From: Fimbriimonas planktonicus
Lineage (GTDB): Bacteria; Armatimonadota; Fimbriimonadia; Fimbriimonadales; Fimbriimonadaceae
Assembly: GCA_965234685.1 (NCBI GenBank)
Contig: OZ248539.1
Location: forward strand, 3,162,001 to 3,226,000
Direction: 5' to 3'
Length of the DNA: 64,000 nucleotides
Shown here: positions 24,888 to 34,713 of the stretch, one piece after another
Numbering within the stretch: the first letter of the stretch is position 1
Layout of the letters: each line of letters opens with the position of its first letter
The notes under the pieces: model-generated
What the model was told of the DNA's origin: nothing
Database searches by the model: none
The model's input: the letters and a program-made list of their open reading frames with translations, nothing else
Made by a program: the position numbers and the translations under genes

Positions 24888-26392
24888 CCTCCCTCCATGC
24901 GCTGGACCATTGAGCCCATGCTTTGCTGCATTACGTTTCGCGATTCTCCCAGGACCCAAGTGTCTTTGCTGCCGCCGCCCTGGCTTGAGTTGACGACGTA
25001 CGATCCTTTTCGAAGCGCCACCCGCGTGAGCCCTCCGGGCATGATCGTGACGGAATCTTTTCCGCAGAGAATGAATGGCCGAAGGTCGACGTGCCTCCCT
25101 TCAAACTTATCCTCCACAAAGCACGGGCTTCGGGAAAGGGCAATCAGTGGTTGGGCGATGTAATTGCGCGGGTCGGCCATGACTTGATTTAGGTAGTCCG
25201 AAATTTCGGTTAGGCTGGCTTGGGGACCAATGAGCATTCCGTAGCCGCCGCTTTCGTTGGTGGCTTTAAACACCAAGTCCTTTGCGTGGTCTTTCATGTA
25301 CTGAAGGTCACCCTCTCGCCAACCAAGATAGGTTGGAACCTGCTCCAAGATCGGCTCCTCACCCAGGTAGTACCGAATCATATCGGGCACGAACGGGTAG
25401 ATCGCCTTGTCATCGGCAACGCCGGTTCCGATTCCGTTGGCCAGAACGACGTTGCCGCTGCGATAGGCATTCACGATGCCTGGAACGCCGAGCGCGCTCT
25501 CGGGGCGGAAGACAAGCGGATCTAAGAAATCGTCGTCGATGCGGCGGTAAATGACATCGACCCGCTGCGGACCGCGGGTGGTCTTCACGAAGACCATGTT
25601 GTCGTCCACAAATAAGTCGCGACCTTCGACAAGTTCGATGCCCATCTGCTGCGCAAGGAACGCGTGCTCGAAGTAGGCCGAGTTGTAGACGCCCGGCGTG
25701 AGCAGGACGACGTTGGGCTCTTCTCGCCCGGGAGGGGCAAACGATCGGAGGTTGTTGAGCAGCACGCTCGGGTAGTCATCGATCGGGCGAACGCTATTTT
25801 CCCGGAACAGACCCGGGAAAACTCGGGTGAGGATGAGCCGGTTTTCCAGCATATAGCTCACACCACTCGGGGTTCGGCAGTTGTCTTCCAGGACGCGGTA
25901 GGTTCCATCCCCATCACGGATCAAGTCCGAACCACAAATGTGGATATAGATATCGCCCGGGACGTTCGCGCCGATGAAATTTCGCCGGAAGTTCGGAGCG
26001 TTGACCACGAGATCACGCGGGATCGGGCCGTCGGAAAGGATTTTGGCTTCGTGATAAACGTCGTGGAGAAACAGGTTCAATGCGCGAACGCGCTGACCGA
26101 GACCCCGCTCCAAGTGTGCCCATTCGTTTGCCGGGATAATGCGGGGCACCAAGTCAACCGGGAAGGGCTTCTCCGTACCTTCCTCGTCTCCGTACACCGT
26201 GAAGGTAATTCCTTGATTCATCAAGGTCAAATCCGCCAACTCGGTCCGCGCCCGGAAGTCGTGCGAGGACATCGCCGAAAGGTTCTGAAACAGCTTTTGG
26301 TAATGAGCGCGCGGACCATTTTCGGTCAGCATCTCATCGTAAAACCCGCCTCGATCGTAGGCGTCAAACAGCGAAGGAGACTCGTTTTGCAT
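24881..26392 (-). CDS. Circularly permuted ATP-grasp protein (DUF404/DUF407)
   Basis: 503 residues. Typical segments are YDEMLTENGPRAHYQKLFQN at the start, DLVPRIIPANEWAHLERGL, YRVLEDNCRTPSGVSYMLEN and NESGGYGMLIGPQAS (ATP-binding). The permuted ATP-grasp fold predicts ATP-dependent carboxylate-amine ligation, possibly forming an amide or peptide bond. It is the first gene of the operon with alpha-E and transglutaminase proteins. A TATAAT box lies about 48 bases upstream. Confidence 0.9.
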   Translation of the reverse strand: MQNESPSLFDAYDRGGFYDEMLTENGPRAHYQKLFQNLSAMSSHDFRARTELADLTLMNQGITFTVYGDEEGTEKPFPVDLVPRIIPANEWAHLERGLGQRVRALNLFLHDVYHEAKILSDGPIPRDLVVNAPNFRRNFIGANVPGDIYIHICGSDLIRDGDGTYRVLEDNCRTPSGVSYMLENRLILTRVFPGLFRENSVRPIDDYPSVLLNNLRSFAPPGREEPNVVLLTPGVYNSAYFEHAFLAQQMGIELVEGRDLFVDDNMVFVKTTRGPQRVDVIYRRIDDDFLDPLVFRPESALGVPGIVNAYRSGNVVLANGIGTGVADDKAIYPFVPDMIRYYLGEEPILEQVPTYLGWREGDLQYMKDHAKDLVFKATNESGGYGMLIGPQASLTEISDYLNQVMADPRNYIAQPLIALSRSPCFVEDKFEGRHVDLRPFILCGKDSVTIMPGGLTRVALRKGSYVVNSSQGGGSKDTWVLGESRNVMQQSMGSMVQRMEGGC

Positions 26393-26439
26393 TAGGAAGA
26401 ATCGCGGGCGAGCCTCGTTGCGCGCCTTGGAGATGCCGC

Positions 26440-26445
26440 ATTATA
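26440..26445 (-). promoter_or_regulatory. Candidate -10 box for the ATP-grasp operon
   Basis: A perfect TATAAT on the minus strand, about 48 bases before the ATP-grasp start, in the 95-base gap after the beta-helix gene. TTG precedes the box directly; no good -35 is present at 16-18 bases. Confidence 0.35.
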
Positions 26446-26487
26446 CAAAGGAGTTGACAATTCCCCGCAGAGTTTTGTCTTTCCGGC

Positions 26488-28881
26488 TCACAGTCTTCGA
26501 ATTTTTGTCTTCAGCGACGCATATCCGTCGATCTGAAAGTGTTCGATCCTGAGCTTCCGCTTCCCGCCCGAGAACACGGTTTTGTACTCCGTCGGTCCTT
26601 GGTACTTCCAACCATCCTTGATGACTAGTTCGCCATCAACATACAAGCGAATGCCGTCATCGGCGACGACGGAGAACTCGTAGCGGCCAGATGGAAGCTC
26701 GATCTCCGTCTCGGCGGTGGTGGCAAAGTGCGTTGCTGGAACTCCCTTCGCAAACCTGCCGTAGCCGGCGAAGTCGAGTTCTTTGAACTTCTCGCTGGTC
26801 AGGACGGGGTTGCGGCGGAAGGCTTGGTCGTCCTTGCGCGGATCTTGGGTGGCCGGATCCCAGAGGTAAAAGTTTACGTCCCACTCGGCCTCGGCACGAA
26901 ACTCGCGCCACGTCACGTCGACGTCGGTGTGCTTTGGCGTCTGAACTCCACGATAGTCCACGGTTTCCGCGCCGTTGTACGTGACGGTGAGATTCCGGTC
27001 TGGAACCTTTGCATCACGCTGCAACGTGATCTCGGCGGGGCTGACCTTGGAGTTGAGCACGGCGGTTACGCCTTTGCTGCTCTTGATCTTCCAAGTCCCT
27101 TTTGGACCGAGCAACTGGAGCACGAGGCCGGACGAGGTGTCGGACATCGGCTTGACACGAAGAATGGGGCGCTTGAAATCGTACGGACCCCACTCGTCCA
27201 CGATCATTGTTCGCCAGCCACGCGGGGTGCCGGGCTTCAAGAACGGATCGATTCCGTTCGGGAGCGGACGTGGGGCAAGGTTTAGCGTTTCGGCCTGCAC
27301 CTGAAGGAGGTTCATCCCTTCTAGTCGCTTGCCGAGGCTCAGGTAGTCGCCGACCTTGTTCTTGAGGGGGTGCCAGTTGGTCAGGAACCGGTCGGCGTAA
27401 GGGTCTGCTGGGTCATCGGGGAGCTTCGCGGCCAAGAGTGGTGACGCGGGTGCGAGTAGCCCTTCGTGGTTTCCGGCGACGAAATAGTGCCCCTGGTACT
27501 CCTTTGCGAAGCCAGTGCCGAAAGCGGGAAGATTGACTGCCTGGACCGGTCCAGTTCCGGCAAAGGTGAAGTTCTTAAATGGGCCGCGCAAGTCGAGCAA
27601 GGTTCCGCTGGGTTCGAAGCGGTTCTTCCCGACTTCCACGTCCGAGGTTGCCGTGAGTTGTAGGACGGCGCCGTAATCCACCAGCCCATCGGGTGAGTTC
27701 GTGATGCCCTGAGTCACTTGCGAAAACGTGTTGTCAAGGATGCGATAGCCCTTACTCACGGTATCGCGGACCTTCGCGTAGCCCCAGGTTGGGTCTTGCT
27801 TTTCGTTCATCCAAAGCCGGATCGACGTGCCGTCGCGGAAGAACGCGTTGTCCTGGATCACGTTTTGCTGACCGTGTTCGATCGCAATGCCTTCGGCGTT
27901 GTAGCCAAAGAGGTTGCCAATGACCGATGAGCTGTAACTGTATCCACCCCAAAGGCCGTGCCAACACTCCAAGATTAAGTTGTTGGCGAAGGTGTTCTTG
28001 CTGAAGGTCGCTTCGATGCCGTTTGTCGGGGCATGGCTGAAGTCGTTGCCGTACAGGAGGTTGTTGTTGCAACCGCCCTTTCCAGAGTCCATCGTCTCCT
28101 GCCCGGCCCAAAGGAAGAACCCATCACCTCCGTGGGTCACCGAGTTGTACGCAAAAACGTTGTCGTTCGACTGTTCATAAATGAGGATGCCCGCGCTGTC
28201 CTGGCCTCGGTTGTAGAAGCCGTAGCTGAAACCTCGGAGGCAGTAGTCCAGTCGGTTGTGCATGATCCGGTTGTCGCTGGAGCGATACATGCCGATTCCG
28301 AGCGAACTCAGGTACGAAAAGTTGTTGTTCCAAACGACTCCGTCGTCGCAGCCGGTGAGCATCAGGCCGTTTTGACCGCCGACCGCGCGGTTGCCGCGCA
28401 CTTCAAATTTGTCGCAGTTCTCAAGGTAGATCGCGCCGCCGTACCGCAGCCATTCGCCCGCTTCGTTGTTGTGATAGCTCAGCCAATCGCTTAGGTCTTC
28501 CTTCTCGGGCGTGGATTTCAGGCGTTGCTTCCAGTTGTAGGAGAAGTCGGAGTCTAGGATTTTCAGCCCTGGAGCATTTCGGGCAAAGACGGCTACCTTG
28601 TAGCCATGAACTCGAGCGTTCTTTAGCGTGATGTTCTTGCCGCGGATTTCGATTCCGATCCCGGTGCGCTCGTCTGGCTCGGTGGTCGATAACCCTCCGC
28701 GAAGCACGACTCCCTTCAGGTCAACCGTCATGTTGTCCCCTGAGATCACGACGGCCGCAGAGGTTCCGCGCTCGTCGGCGGAACTCGAAACGATGAACTC
28801 ACCACGGGGAATCTTTGTTTTAGTATCGATCTGGGTTGGGAAACCCGTTTGCATCGCGGAGACGGCAGCGAGCAGGAACAT
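26488..28881 (-). CDS. Secreted right-handed beta-helix protein with C-terminal PA14-like domain
   Basis: 797 residues. A short hydrophobic N-terminus (MFLLAAVSAMQTG) suggests export. Residues about 50-450 are parallel beta-helix repeats rich in N-x-N-x-F/I turns (GKNITLKNARVHGYKVAV, NAFAYNSVTHGGDGFFL-type units). Residues about 690-797 look like a PA14 carbohydrate-binding fold (YEFSVVADDGIRLYVDGELV). Such proteins often bind or cleave polysaccharides; no lyase catalytic residues can be assigned. It is divergent from the GH44 gene 44 bases away, suggesting joint use on plant-type polysaccharide. Confidence 0.8.
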   Translation of the reverse strand: MFLLAAVSAMQTGFPTQIDTKTKIPRGEFIVSSSADERGTSAAVVISGDNMTVDLKGVVLRGGLSTTEPDERTGIGIEIRGKNITLKNARVHGYKVAVFARNAPGLKILDSDFSYNWKQRLKSTPEKEDLSDWLSYHNNEAGEWLRYGGAIYLENCDKFEVRGNRAVGGQNGLMLTGCDDGVVWNNNFSYLSSLGIGMYRSSDNRIMHNRLDYCLRGFSYGFYNRGQDSAGILIYEQSNDNVFAYNSVTHGGDGFFLWAGQETMDSGKGGCNNNLLYGNDFSHAPTNGIEATFSKNTFANNLILECWHGLWGGYSYSSSVIGNLFGYNAEGIAIEHGQQNVIQDNAFFRDGTSIRLWMNEKQDPTWGYAKVRDTVSKGYRILDNTFSQVTQGITNSPDGLVDYGAVLQLTATSDVEVGKNRFEPSGTLLDLRGPFKNFTFAGTGPVQAVNLPAFGTGFAKEYQGHYFVAGNHEGLLAPASPLLAAKLPDDPADPYADRFLTNWHPLKNKVGDYLSLGKRLEGMNLLQVQAETLNLAPRPLPNGIDPFLKPGTPRGWRTMIVDEWGPYDFKRPILRVKPMSDTSSGLVLQLLGPKGTWKIKSSKGVTAVLNSKVSPAEITLQRDAKVPDRNLTVTYNGAETVDYRGVQTPKHTDVDVTWREFRAEAEWDVNFYLWDPATQDPRKDDQAFRRNPVLTSEKFKELDFAGYGRFAKGVPATHFATTAETEIELPSGRYEFSVVADDGIRLYVDGELVIKDGWKYQGPTEYKTVFSGGKRKLRIEHFQIDGYASLKTKIRRL

Positions 28882-28925
28882 ATCATTAGTATGCGGCTGA
28901 AACCGGGGGTATGGTGACGAAATAG

Positions 28926-30455
28926 ATGTCGATGTTGAATCTAGTTTCGGCCCTTGTTGTCTTGCCCGCCGTCCAGACTACGGCGACGATCACCGTTGAT
29001 GCGACGGTAAAGAAGTCAATCTCGCCGTACATTTACGGGCTGAACTTCCCGGACTGGTCAAAGATGGGCCGCGGTTTCACCTTGGCGCGACAGGGCGGAA
29101 ACCGGATGTCGGCGTACAACTGGGAAACAAACGCAAGCAACGCCGGCAACGATTACCAACACCAGAACGACGGCTACATGGGCACCAGCAACGAGCCCGG
29201 CTGGACGGTCAGTAACTTCGTTCGACCTGCTCAAGCAAACGGTGCCACCCTGCTTCTCACCGTGCCCGCCATGGGCCATGTTTCCGCGGATAAGAACGCC
29301 GATGGTGATGTCGCCAAAACGCCCGACTACTTGAATGTGCGCTTCCACAAGTCGTTCGCCCGTAAGCCGGGCAAGTTCCAATACCCACCTGATTTGGACG
29401 ATAAGCTGGTCTTTCAGGATGAGTTTGTCGCTTGGGTCGAGAAAACGCGGGCGCGGAATACGGCCGCTTGGTACAGCGTCGATAACGAGCCGGACCTTTG
29501 GGGAAGCACCCATCAGAGGGTTTGGCAAAAGAACCCGACCTACGCTCAGATCATCTCGATAAATCAGGAATACGCGAGCGCCATCAAGGCGGTCGCCCCA
29601 AGAGCGCTTGTCTTTGGACCCGCGAATTATGGCTGGCAGGGTTTCCGCACTTTCCAAGGTGCCCCGGACGGCAACGGCCGCGACTTCCTAGACGTGTACT
29701 TGCAGGAAATGCGGCGTGCAGAACTGAAGGCCGGCAAGCGACTTCTCGACGTGGTCGATATTCACTGGTACCCAGAAGCTCGCGGGGACGACGTTCGGAT
29801 CGCCTGGGGAGAGGACAAGCCAGGAACCCCGGCGGCAAGAATTCAAGCCCCCCGTTCGCTTTGGGACGCGTCTTACGTGGAAACAAGTTGGATTGCCGAC
29901 GTGCTGGGTAAGAAGCCGATCGTGCTGCTTCCTCGCGTTCAGGCGCAGATTTCGAAGAACTATCCGGGTACTAAGCTCGGAATCTCTGAGTACAACTACG
30001 GTGGCGGAAAGGTTGCCAGTGGACTGGTCGCGCAGGCCGACGTGCTCGGGCTCTTTGGCCGATACGGGGTATTCGCCGCATGTAACTGGGGAATGAGCGC
30101 CACGGATACCGCGCAGCTTGGCGGCTTTCGGGCGTACATCAACTTTGATGGCAAGGGCGCGAAGTTCGGCGACACCGCGCTTGCCGTCGCCGGGCAGCGA
30201 CCCGAACTGAACTCGGTCTATGCGGCAGTGGACAAGCGCAACTCACGAAGACTGACCCTCGTCGCGATCAATAAGACGAAGGATCCGATGAGTTTTGCGA
30301 TCGCTACCAAAGGCTTCAAGGGACGACGAGCGAGGGGATTCGCGTTTGGCGCACCGACCTTTGAGATCGCGAGAGCCGTACCGGTAAAAGTAAACGCCAC
30401 GATCAACTTCACCGCCGCCCCGGAGAGCGTGGTGTCGGTTGAGGTTCTGCGCTAG
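28926..30455 (+). CDS. Glycoside hydrolase family 44 (endoglucanase/xyloglucanase-like), secreted
   Basis: 509 residues. A probable signal peptide (MSMLNLVSALVVLPAVQT) precedes a GH44 catalytic barrel: ISPYIYGLNFPDW, RQGGNRMSAYNWETNASNAG, acid/base Glu in YSVDNEPDLWG and nucleophile Glu in GISEYNYGGG. The family hydrolyses beta-1,4 glucans such as CMC and xyloglucan with retention. A C-terminal beta-sandwich (about residues 420-509) completes the usual fold. No separate carbohydrate-binding or anchoring domain is seen. Confidence 0.9.
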   Translation: MSMLNLVSALVVLPAVQTTATITVDATVKKSISPYIYGLNFPDWSKMGRGFTLARQGGNRMSAYNWETNASNAGNDYQHQNDGYMGTSNEPGWTVSNFVRPAQANGATLLLTVPAMGHVSADKNADGDVAKTPDYLNVRFHKSFARKPGKFQYPPDLDDKLVFQDEFVAWVEKTRARNTAAWYSVDNEPDLWGSTHQRVWQKNPTYAQIISINQEYASAIKAVAPRALVFGPANYGWQGFRTFQGAPDGNGRDFLDVYLQEMRRAELKAGKRLLDVVDIHWYPEARGDDVRIAWGEDKPGTPAARIQAPRSLWDASYVETSWIADVLGKKPIVLLPRVQAQISKNYPGTKLGISEYNYGGGKVASGLVAQADVLGLFGRYGVFAACNWGMSATDTAQLGGFRAYINFDGKGAKFGDTALAVAGQRPELNSVYAAVDKRNSRRLTLVAINKTKDPMSFAIATKGFKGRRARGFAFGAPTFEIARAVPVKVNATINFTAAPESVVSVEVLR

Positions 30456-30488
30456 TACGAGTTTTGATTCGAGAAGCCCGGGCCTAGC

Positions 30489-31841
30489 TTAGCGAGGAGC
30501 GACTACGCGAAGTCCGACGTCCGTTGGGTTGTTACTGATGGAGCCGACATCGGCCCCGCCATTATCCTCGTTGTCGGGACCTATGCTGTAGACCACGAGA
30601 CGGTCATCGATTTGCTTGTAGATCAACTTCTTTCCAGAGAACGGGTCAATGGCCTCCAGTCCTGACAACGGCAACTCCTGAGGAAAACTTCCAGTCTTAG
30701 TGTGAGCCTGTAGCGCAAGCACAAGTGCCTTCAAACTACGTCTATGAACCAGATCGCGGAGATCGCCATCAACGTTCGCGTAGGTTTCACGTATCTCGAA
30801 AGACACATGGTAGTCCAGCGGCTCAGTTCGTTTTGCGTTTAGGGCATCATGCTTTTTGGCTGCTTGTAGTCGCCCATAGCCGTCGTTCGGGTCCTCTGGG
30901 AGATCCTGGTAGAGGAGTCGCGCAGCGCGGAAGTATCGCTCGAACATGGAATCCCGTTTGGCCGGGTCTTTCAACTCTGTTCGAAGTTGCTGAACAATTG
31001 GATCTAGCTTCCCTTCGAAACTTTCGTCAAGGGTCTCTTCGACTCGCAAGAACACGTCGATTTCGGCTTCGCCTTTCGTATTGAGACGGTTCTCGTCTAA
31101 CAGGACACTGGCAAACTTGGCCTGCATGGTGCGTCTAACGTCCGGTGGCCGTCCGAGCGCTTCCAAAAACTTCAGTGATAAAGTTTGTACCTTCGGATTG
31201 GACCCATGTTGGTTGAGGATTTGAATTGCCGCTCCAATCAGGAGTCGTTCATTCACCTTCGCTACCAGTTCGGAGTCCATTAAGCTCACCTCTGGACGAA
31301 GTACTCGAACGAGTTTGGTTGCGGCAGTGAGTACTTCGAGCGCCTCAACGGGTCGGCCTCGAAGGCATAGAACCCGCGCTCGGGCTGCGAGGTAATCCGC
31401 TGGCGCACAGGTCTGCCAAACGAAGTCGGTAGTTCCATCGAAGCCTTGTTCCGGCTTTTCAAAGACAGTGAGTTCCGTGCTTTGGAGGATTTTTTCGGTC
31501 AGTGGTCTTAGGTTATAGCCGGGCTCACCGATACGGACAGGAGTCTGGTCACCATAGCCTGCCCCTGACGTAGGAGACGTGCGCCCTGCATTCGCCCATT
31601 CCGGTTTCCACACACTCCCAAACTCGGCCAACGGTTCACGCATGTCCTGTTCTCTGTTGTAGGGTTGGCGTAGGTCTTCCCACGATTTCGGGAACCCGGC
31701 CGCCGTTGCGAGCTTGAACTCCTCGTTGCGGGTGGATGACTTTGTTGCGGAAGCACAGCCTGCCGCAAAGACAAATGTGACAAGAAGGCCGGAAAGAATG
31801 AGGTGACTCGGTGTTCTCGGGCGCTTCTTGAACTGATCCAT
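30489..31841 (-). CDS. Putative lipoprotein of a three-member paralogous array (copy 1)
   Basis: 450 residues from the ATG at 31841. This start gives a lipoprotein signal, SGLLVTFVFAAGCAS, with a lipobox-like cysteine; the frame is open to a GTG at 31913. Not recognised by name. It shares KSWEDLRQPYN near the N-terminus and PLSGLEAIDPFSGKKLIYK...YSIGPDNEDNGG near the C-terminus with the two genes upstream. The latter resembles C-terminal tails of exported proteins in planctomycete-like bacteria. The helical middle part is repeat-like. Function unknown. Confidence 0.7.
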   Translation of the reverse strand: MDQFKKRPRTPSHLILSGLLVTFVFAAGCASATKSSTRNEEFKLATAAGFPKSWEDLRQPYNREQDMREPLAEFGSVWKPEWANAGRTSPTSGAGYGDQTPVRIGEPGYNLRPLTEKILQSTELTVFEKPEQGFDGTTDFVWQTCAPADYLAARARVLCLRGRPVEALEVLTAATKLVRVLRPEVSLMDSELVAKVNERLLIGAAIQILNQHGSNPKVQTLSLKFLEALGRPPDVRRTMQAKFASVLLDENRLNTKGEAEIDVFLRVEETLDESFEGKLDPIVQQLRTELKDPAKRDSMFERYFRAARLLYQDLPEDPNDGYGRLQAAKKHDALNAKRTEPLDYHVSFEIRETYANVDGDLRDLVHRRSLKALVLALQAHTKTGSFPQELPLSGLEAIDPFSGKKLIYKQIDDRLVVYSIGPDNEDNGGADVGSISNNPTDVGLRVVAPR

Positions 31842-31912
31842 GAGAAAATTATAAGGCATTGATTGAAATTCGGAGCCGGAAAAATAGCTGATCCTTTTTC
31901 TGCGGCTCGGCA

Positions 31913-33316
31913 CTACTTGATAGCTTGATTTTGCTGCGAAAAGGCGGATTGTTCGTTTGTGCGCCGCGGGGTCCAGCGCTGGATGGGGAGACCAAATCCG
32001 ATGTCTCTTCTGTTTCGATCAGTCGCGGTGAAGTTGCCGCCGTTGTCGGCTAGGTCCTTGCCGATGCTGTAAATTTTTACGGATGTTGGGGTCGCAATGT
32101 ACTTTAAGGGCTTCTCCGAAAAGGGGTCCAGGGCAGTTTCACCGGTGATGGGGAGCTGCCTTGGGTAATTGCCGAATTGCTCTTTGTGTGTCAAAGCGAC
32201 GACAATCGCTTCAAATGCGCGGCGTCCTGCAATTTGGGCGGCCGCTTCCTCATACGGTCCGCTGCGGATGGGGCTCAATAGGTCATTGAGGACGGTGTAT
32301 CTCGAAAGAAGATTCAGCTGACCGACCTCAAGTTTCTTTATGAGCTGAATGCGTTGCTTTGCCTGGTTTGGGTCAGTTGGCAACGTTTCAAACGCTTGCC
32401 GAAGTTGGCTCAAAGGAAAAGCCAAGATGTCCTCTTGTATCCCGGGAGTTGAAAGTAAGAGCTTCACGTAAACCAGTTGTGGATTTTTGGAGTCTTCTCG
32501 CATCCGGAAAAACTGATTGATTGCCTGGTTTGGATTCGTTTTCAGCATGTTCTCGAAAGCCAAGAGAGTGGCGTACTCGTACCGAATCGAAGCGCGATAA
32601 TCGGCCGGCTCGTGAAATTCCTTTAGTAGTTGTAGGGCCTGGCCACGAACCGACGGTGATGAGCCGTGTTCCTCAAGGATTGTCATCGCAGCTTGCAGGA
32701 TCGCTCGCTCGAAGCCAATTGACATAGTGTTTCCCAGATAGGTGGGGTCCTGTTTGACGAGTCGGGCAATCGGTGCTGCTTCACATAGAACCCGCATGGC
32801 GGCATCCGGTTGCCCCTGATTACGCAGCACCGTCGCACGTTGCACTGAGAAGCGAATCAGGTTCCAGGCGGGCCGGAAATTGAAAATCCGTGGATCAGAG
32901 CCGAGTTGGGGCAGCGTGTACGTCACGAGCTCGGTCTTGGTTCGGATGCGACCCGATAGTTGTGTAAGCCGTGTATTCGATGCAACAAATTTGGGAAGTA
33001 GCTCAGAGTAGCGCTGACGTGTCGTTGGCAAGTTTCGTCTGGCCTCTGCCAGTTCTTGCCCCAGGAGCGTGTTTCTTGCTTTCTGGTACTCCGTGTCGAA
33101 TTGAACGAGTAACGGCCGAGCATCCTTTTCAGCACTCACTTCTCGGCGGAGCTCTTGGTAGGTGCGAGGTAGCCCGACTTGGGCACCTTTCGCCAATTCT
33201 TTACTTTTAAAGGTACGGGCATGGTCGATGAAGACCCATGCGGAGATGCCGGATAGCACGGCGAGGAGGCCAGATAATGCCAACGCAATTTGCTTAGATG
33301 CTTTCCGCGTTGCCAT
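31913..33316 (-). CDS. Membrane-anchored protein of the paralogous array (copy 2)
   Basis: 467 residues with an uncleaved-looking N-terminal anchor (ALALSGLLAVLSGISAWVFI). It shares the layout of its neighbours: RTYQELRREVSAEKDARPLL after the anchor, a long helical region, then TALDPFSEKPLKYI and YSIGKDLADNGG followed by RDIGFGLP. The N- and C-terminal motifs are conserved while the middle has diverged strongly. It lies 8 bases after copy 3. No enzymatic motif is visible. Confidence 0.7.
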   Translation of the reverse strand: MATRKASKQIALALSGLLAVLSGISAWVFIDHARTFKSKELAKGAQVGLPRTYQELRREVSAEKDARPLLVQFDTEYQKARNTLLGQELAEARRNLPTTRQRYSELLPKFVASNTRLTQLSGRIRTKTELVTYTLPQLGSDPRIFNFRPAWNLIRFSVQRATVLRNQGQPDAAMRVLCEAAPIARLVKQDPTYLGNTMSIGFERAILQAAMTILEEHGSSPSVRGQALQLLKEFHEPADYRASIRYEYATLLAFENMLKTNPNQAINQFFRMREDSKNPQLVYVKLLLSTPGIQEDILAFPLSQLRQAFETLPTDPNQAKQRIQLIKKLEVGQLNLLSRYTVLNDLLSPIRSGPYEEAAAQIAGRRAFEAIVVALTHKEQFGNYPRQLPITGETALDPFSEKPLKYIATPTSVKIYSIGKDLADNGGNFTATDRNRRDIGFGLPIQRWTPRRTNEQSAFSQQNQAIK

Positions 33317-33324
33317 GGGGAGGT

Positions 33325-34686
33325 CTACTGGACTCCGAAGCCTATATCTTTCGGAAGGAGACCTGAAGCGATTGTGTTCTGGCCTCCATCATCCACGCCG
33401 TCGTAACCAACACTATAGGCAACGAGATAACCGTCAAGCTGCTTAAATTTTAGAGGCTTTCCGGAGAACGGGTCCATCGCCTCAGCTCCTGATAATGGAA
33501 GCTCGGTTGGGAAGCGACCCGTTTTTGTCCGAATCTGGAGGGAGAGAATCAGCGCCTTCAATGCTCGTCGCTCAGTGATGCCGCGAAGGTCAGACTTCAC
33601 CTCACTGCAAGCGGTGTCGATCATGATTGGAATGAGGTACTCCATCTCTCCCATCTTCTCGTCAGCGATTTTCGAGTGTTTCTTCGCTACCTGCAGTCGT
33701 GCGAATCCATCGTAAGGATCGTCGGGAAGGTCTTGGTACAGTTCGCGAAAGGCGCGGAACAAGTTTTTGAACAAGACGTCTCTGGTTCCTGGTATCCGCA
33801 TCCTTAAAAGAAGCTTTTCTACTCGGGGGTCCCGATCCTCTGGTTCTTCCTCGTCTTCAAAAGGCATCGGATCTAGTCCAAAGAACTTATTGTAGTATTC
33901 CGGCCCTTTCGTTGCGAGGTTGTATTCCTCGACGAGTTGACCCGCAAATTCGAGTTGCAGCGCTCTTTTAACGTCGCTCGGACGGCCCAGGTTATCCACT
34001 AGGGATAAGGCTTTGATCTGAACCGCTGGCCGGTGACCATTCTTTGTAAGAATATCTAGTGTAGATTTGATCAGGATGGCTTCGATGGCCGTGGCGACTA
34101 GCTCTGCAATTAGACTGCTCGACTCTTGTCGCGTGAGTTTGACGAGCTTAGAGGATTCTTGCAAAACACCTAGGGCGGCGAGGGGATCGCCGTCCTCAGA
34201 AAGGATTGTCGCCCTTGCTCGGCAGTAATCCATAACCGCCTTTGTCTGCGTGAGCCTACTGAAATCGGCCTGAAACCCCTGCTCGGGAGCGTCGAACATG
34301 TTCAGTTCGGTTCGACTTAAAACATTCCCGGCTAATTGCTCCAGCTCTGGATGGGCACGGACAACTTTAACTCTCTGGCCCCTTTCGTCTCGGAAATTTG
34401 CGCCCATCTGGCCGGCTGCCGGGAGGTTGGCAGTTTTCCAGGCATCTTGGAACGCCTGCAACGGTTCGCGAGCATCGCGGTTTGGGTTGTACGGACGTCG
34501 AAGGTCTTCCCACGATTTGGGTAGCCCAGCTTCAGCTGCGAGCTTCAGTTCCGTATCACGCTCATTCTTTGCGATGCGAGCATACGTGAATATTCCTATC
34601 GAACCAAGCACGGTAAGAGCGGCCAGGCATGAAAGAAAAACCCGCCAAAACTTAATCTTCCGCGCCCGTTTGTCCGCCGCTTCCAC
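33325..34686 (-). CDS. Membrane-anchored protein of the paralogous array (copy 3)
   Basis: 453 residues from GTG 34686. The N-terminal helix VFLSCLAALTVLGSIGIFTY anchors it; KSWEDLRRPYNPNRDAREPL follows, very close to copy 1. The C-terminus reads EAMDPFSGKPLKFKQ, then YSVGYDGVDDGG and KDIGFGVQ. It is the first gene of the array, 27 bases after holA on the same strand, so the array may be read through from the holA operon. Function unknown. Confidence 0.7.
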   Translation of the reverse strand: MEAADKRARKIKFWRVFLSCLAALTVLGSIGIFTYARIAKNERDTELKLAAEAGLPKSWEDLRRPYNPNRDAREPLQAFQDAWKTANLPAAGQMGANFRDERGQRVKVVRAHPELEQLAGNVLSRTELNMFDAPEQGFQADFSRLTQTKAVMDYCRARATILSEDGDPLAALGVLQESSKLVKLTRQESSSLIAELVATAIEAILIKSTLDILTKNGHRPAVQIKALSLVDNLGRPSDVKRALQLEFAGQLVEEYNLATKGPEYYNKFFGLDPMPFEDEEEPEDRDPRVEKLLLRMRIPGTRDVLFKNLFRAFRELYQDLPDDPYDGFARLQVAKKHSKIADEKMGEMEYLIPIMIDTACSEVKSDLRGITERRALKALILSLQIRTKTGRFPTELPLSGAEAMDPFSGKPLKFKQLDGYLVAYSVGYDGVDDGGQNTIASGLLPKDIGFGVQ

Positions 34687-34713
34687 CGCAAAAGTATAAG
34701 CCAGCTTTGGTTA

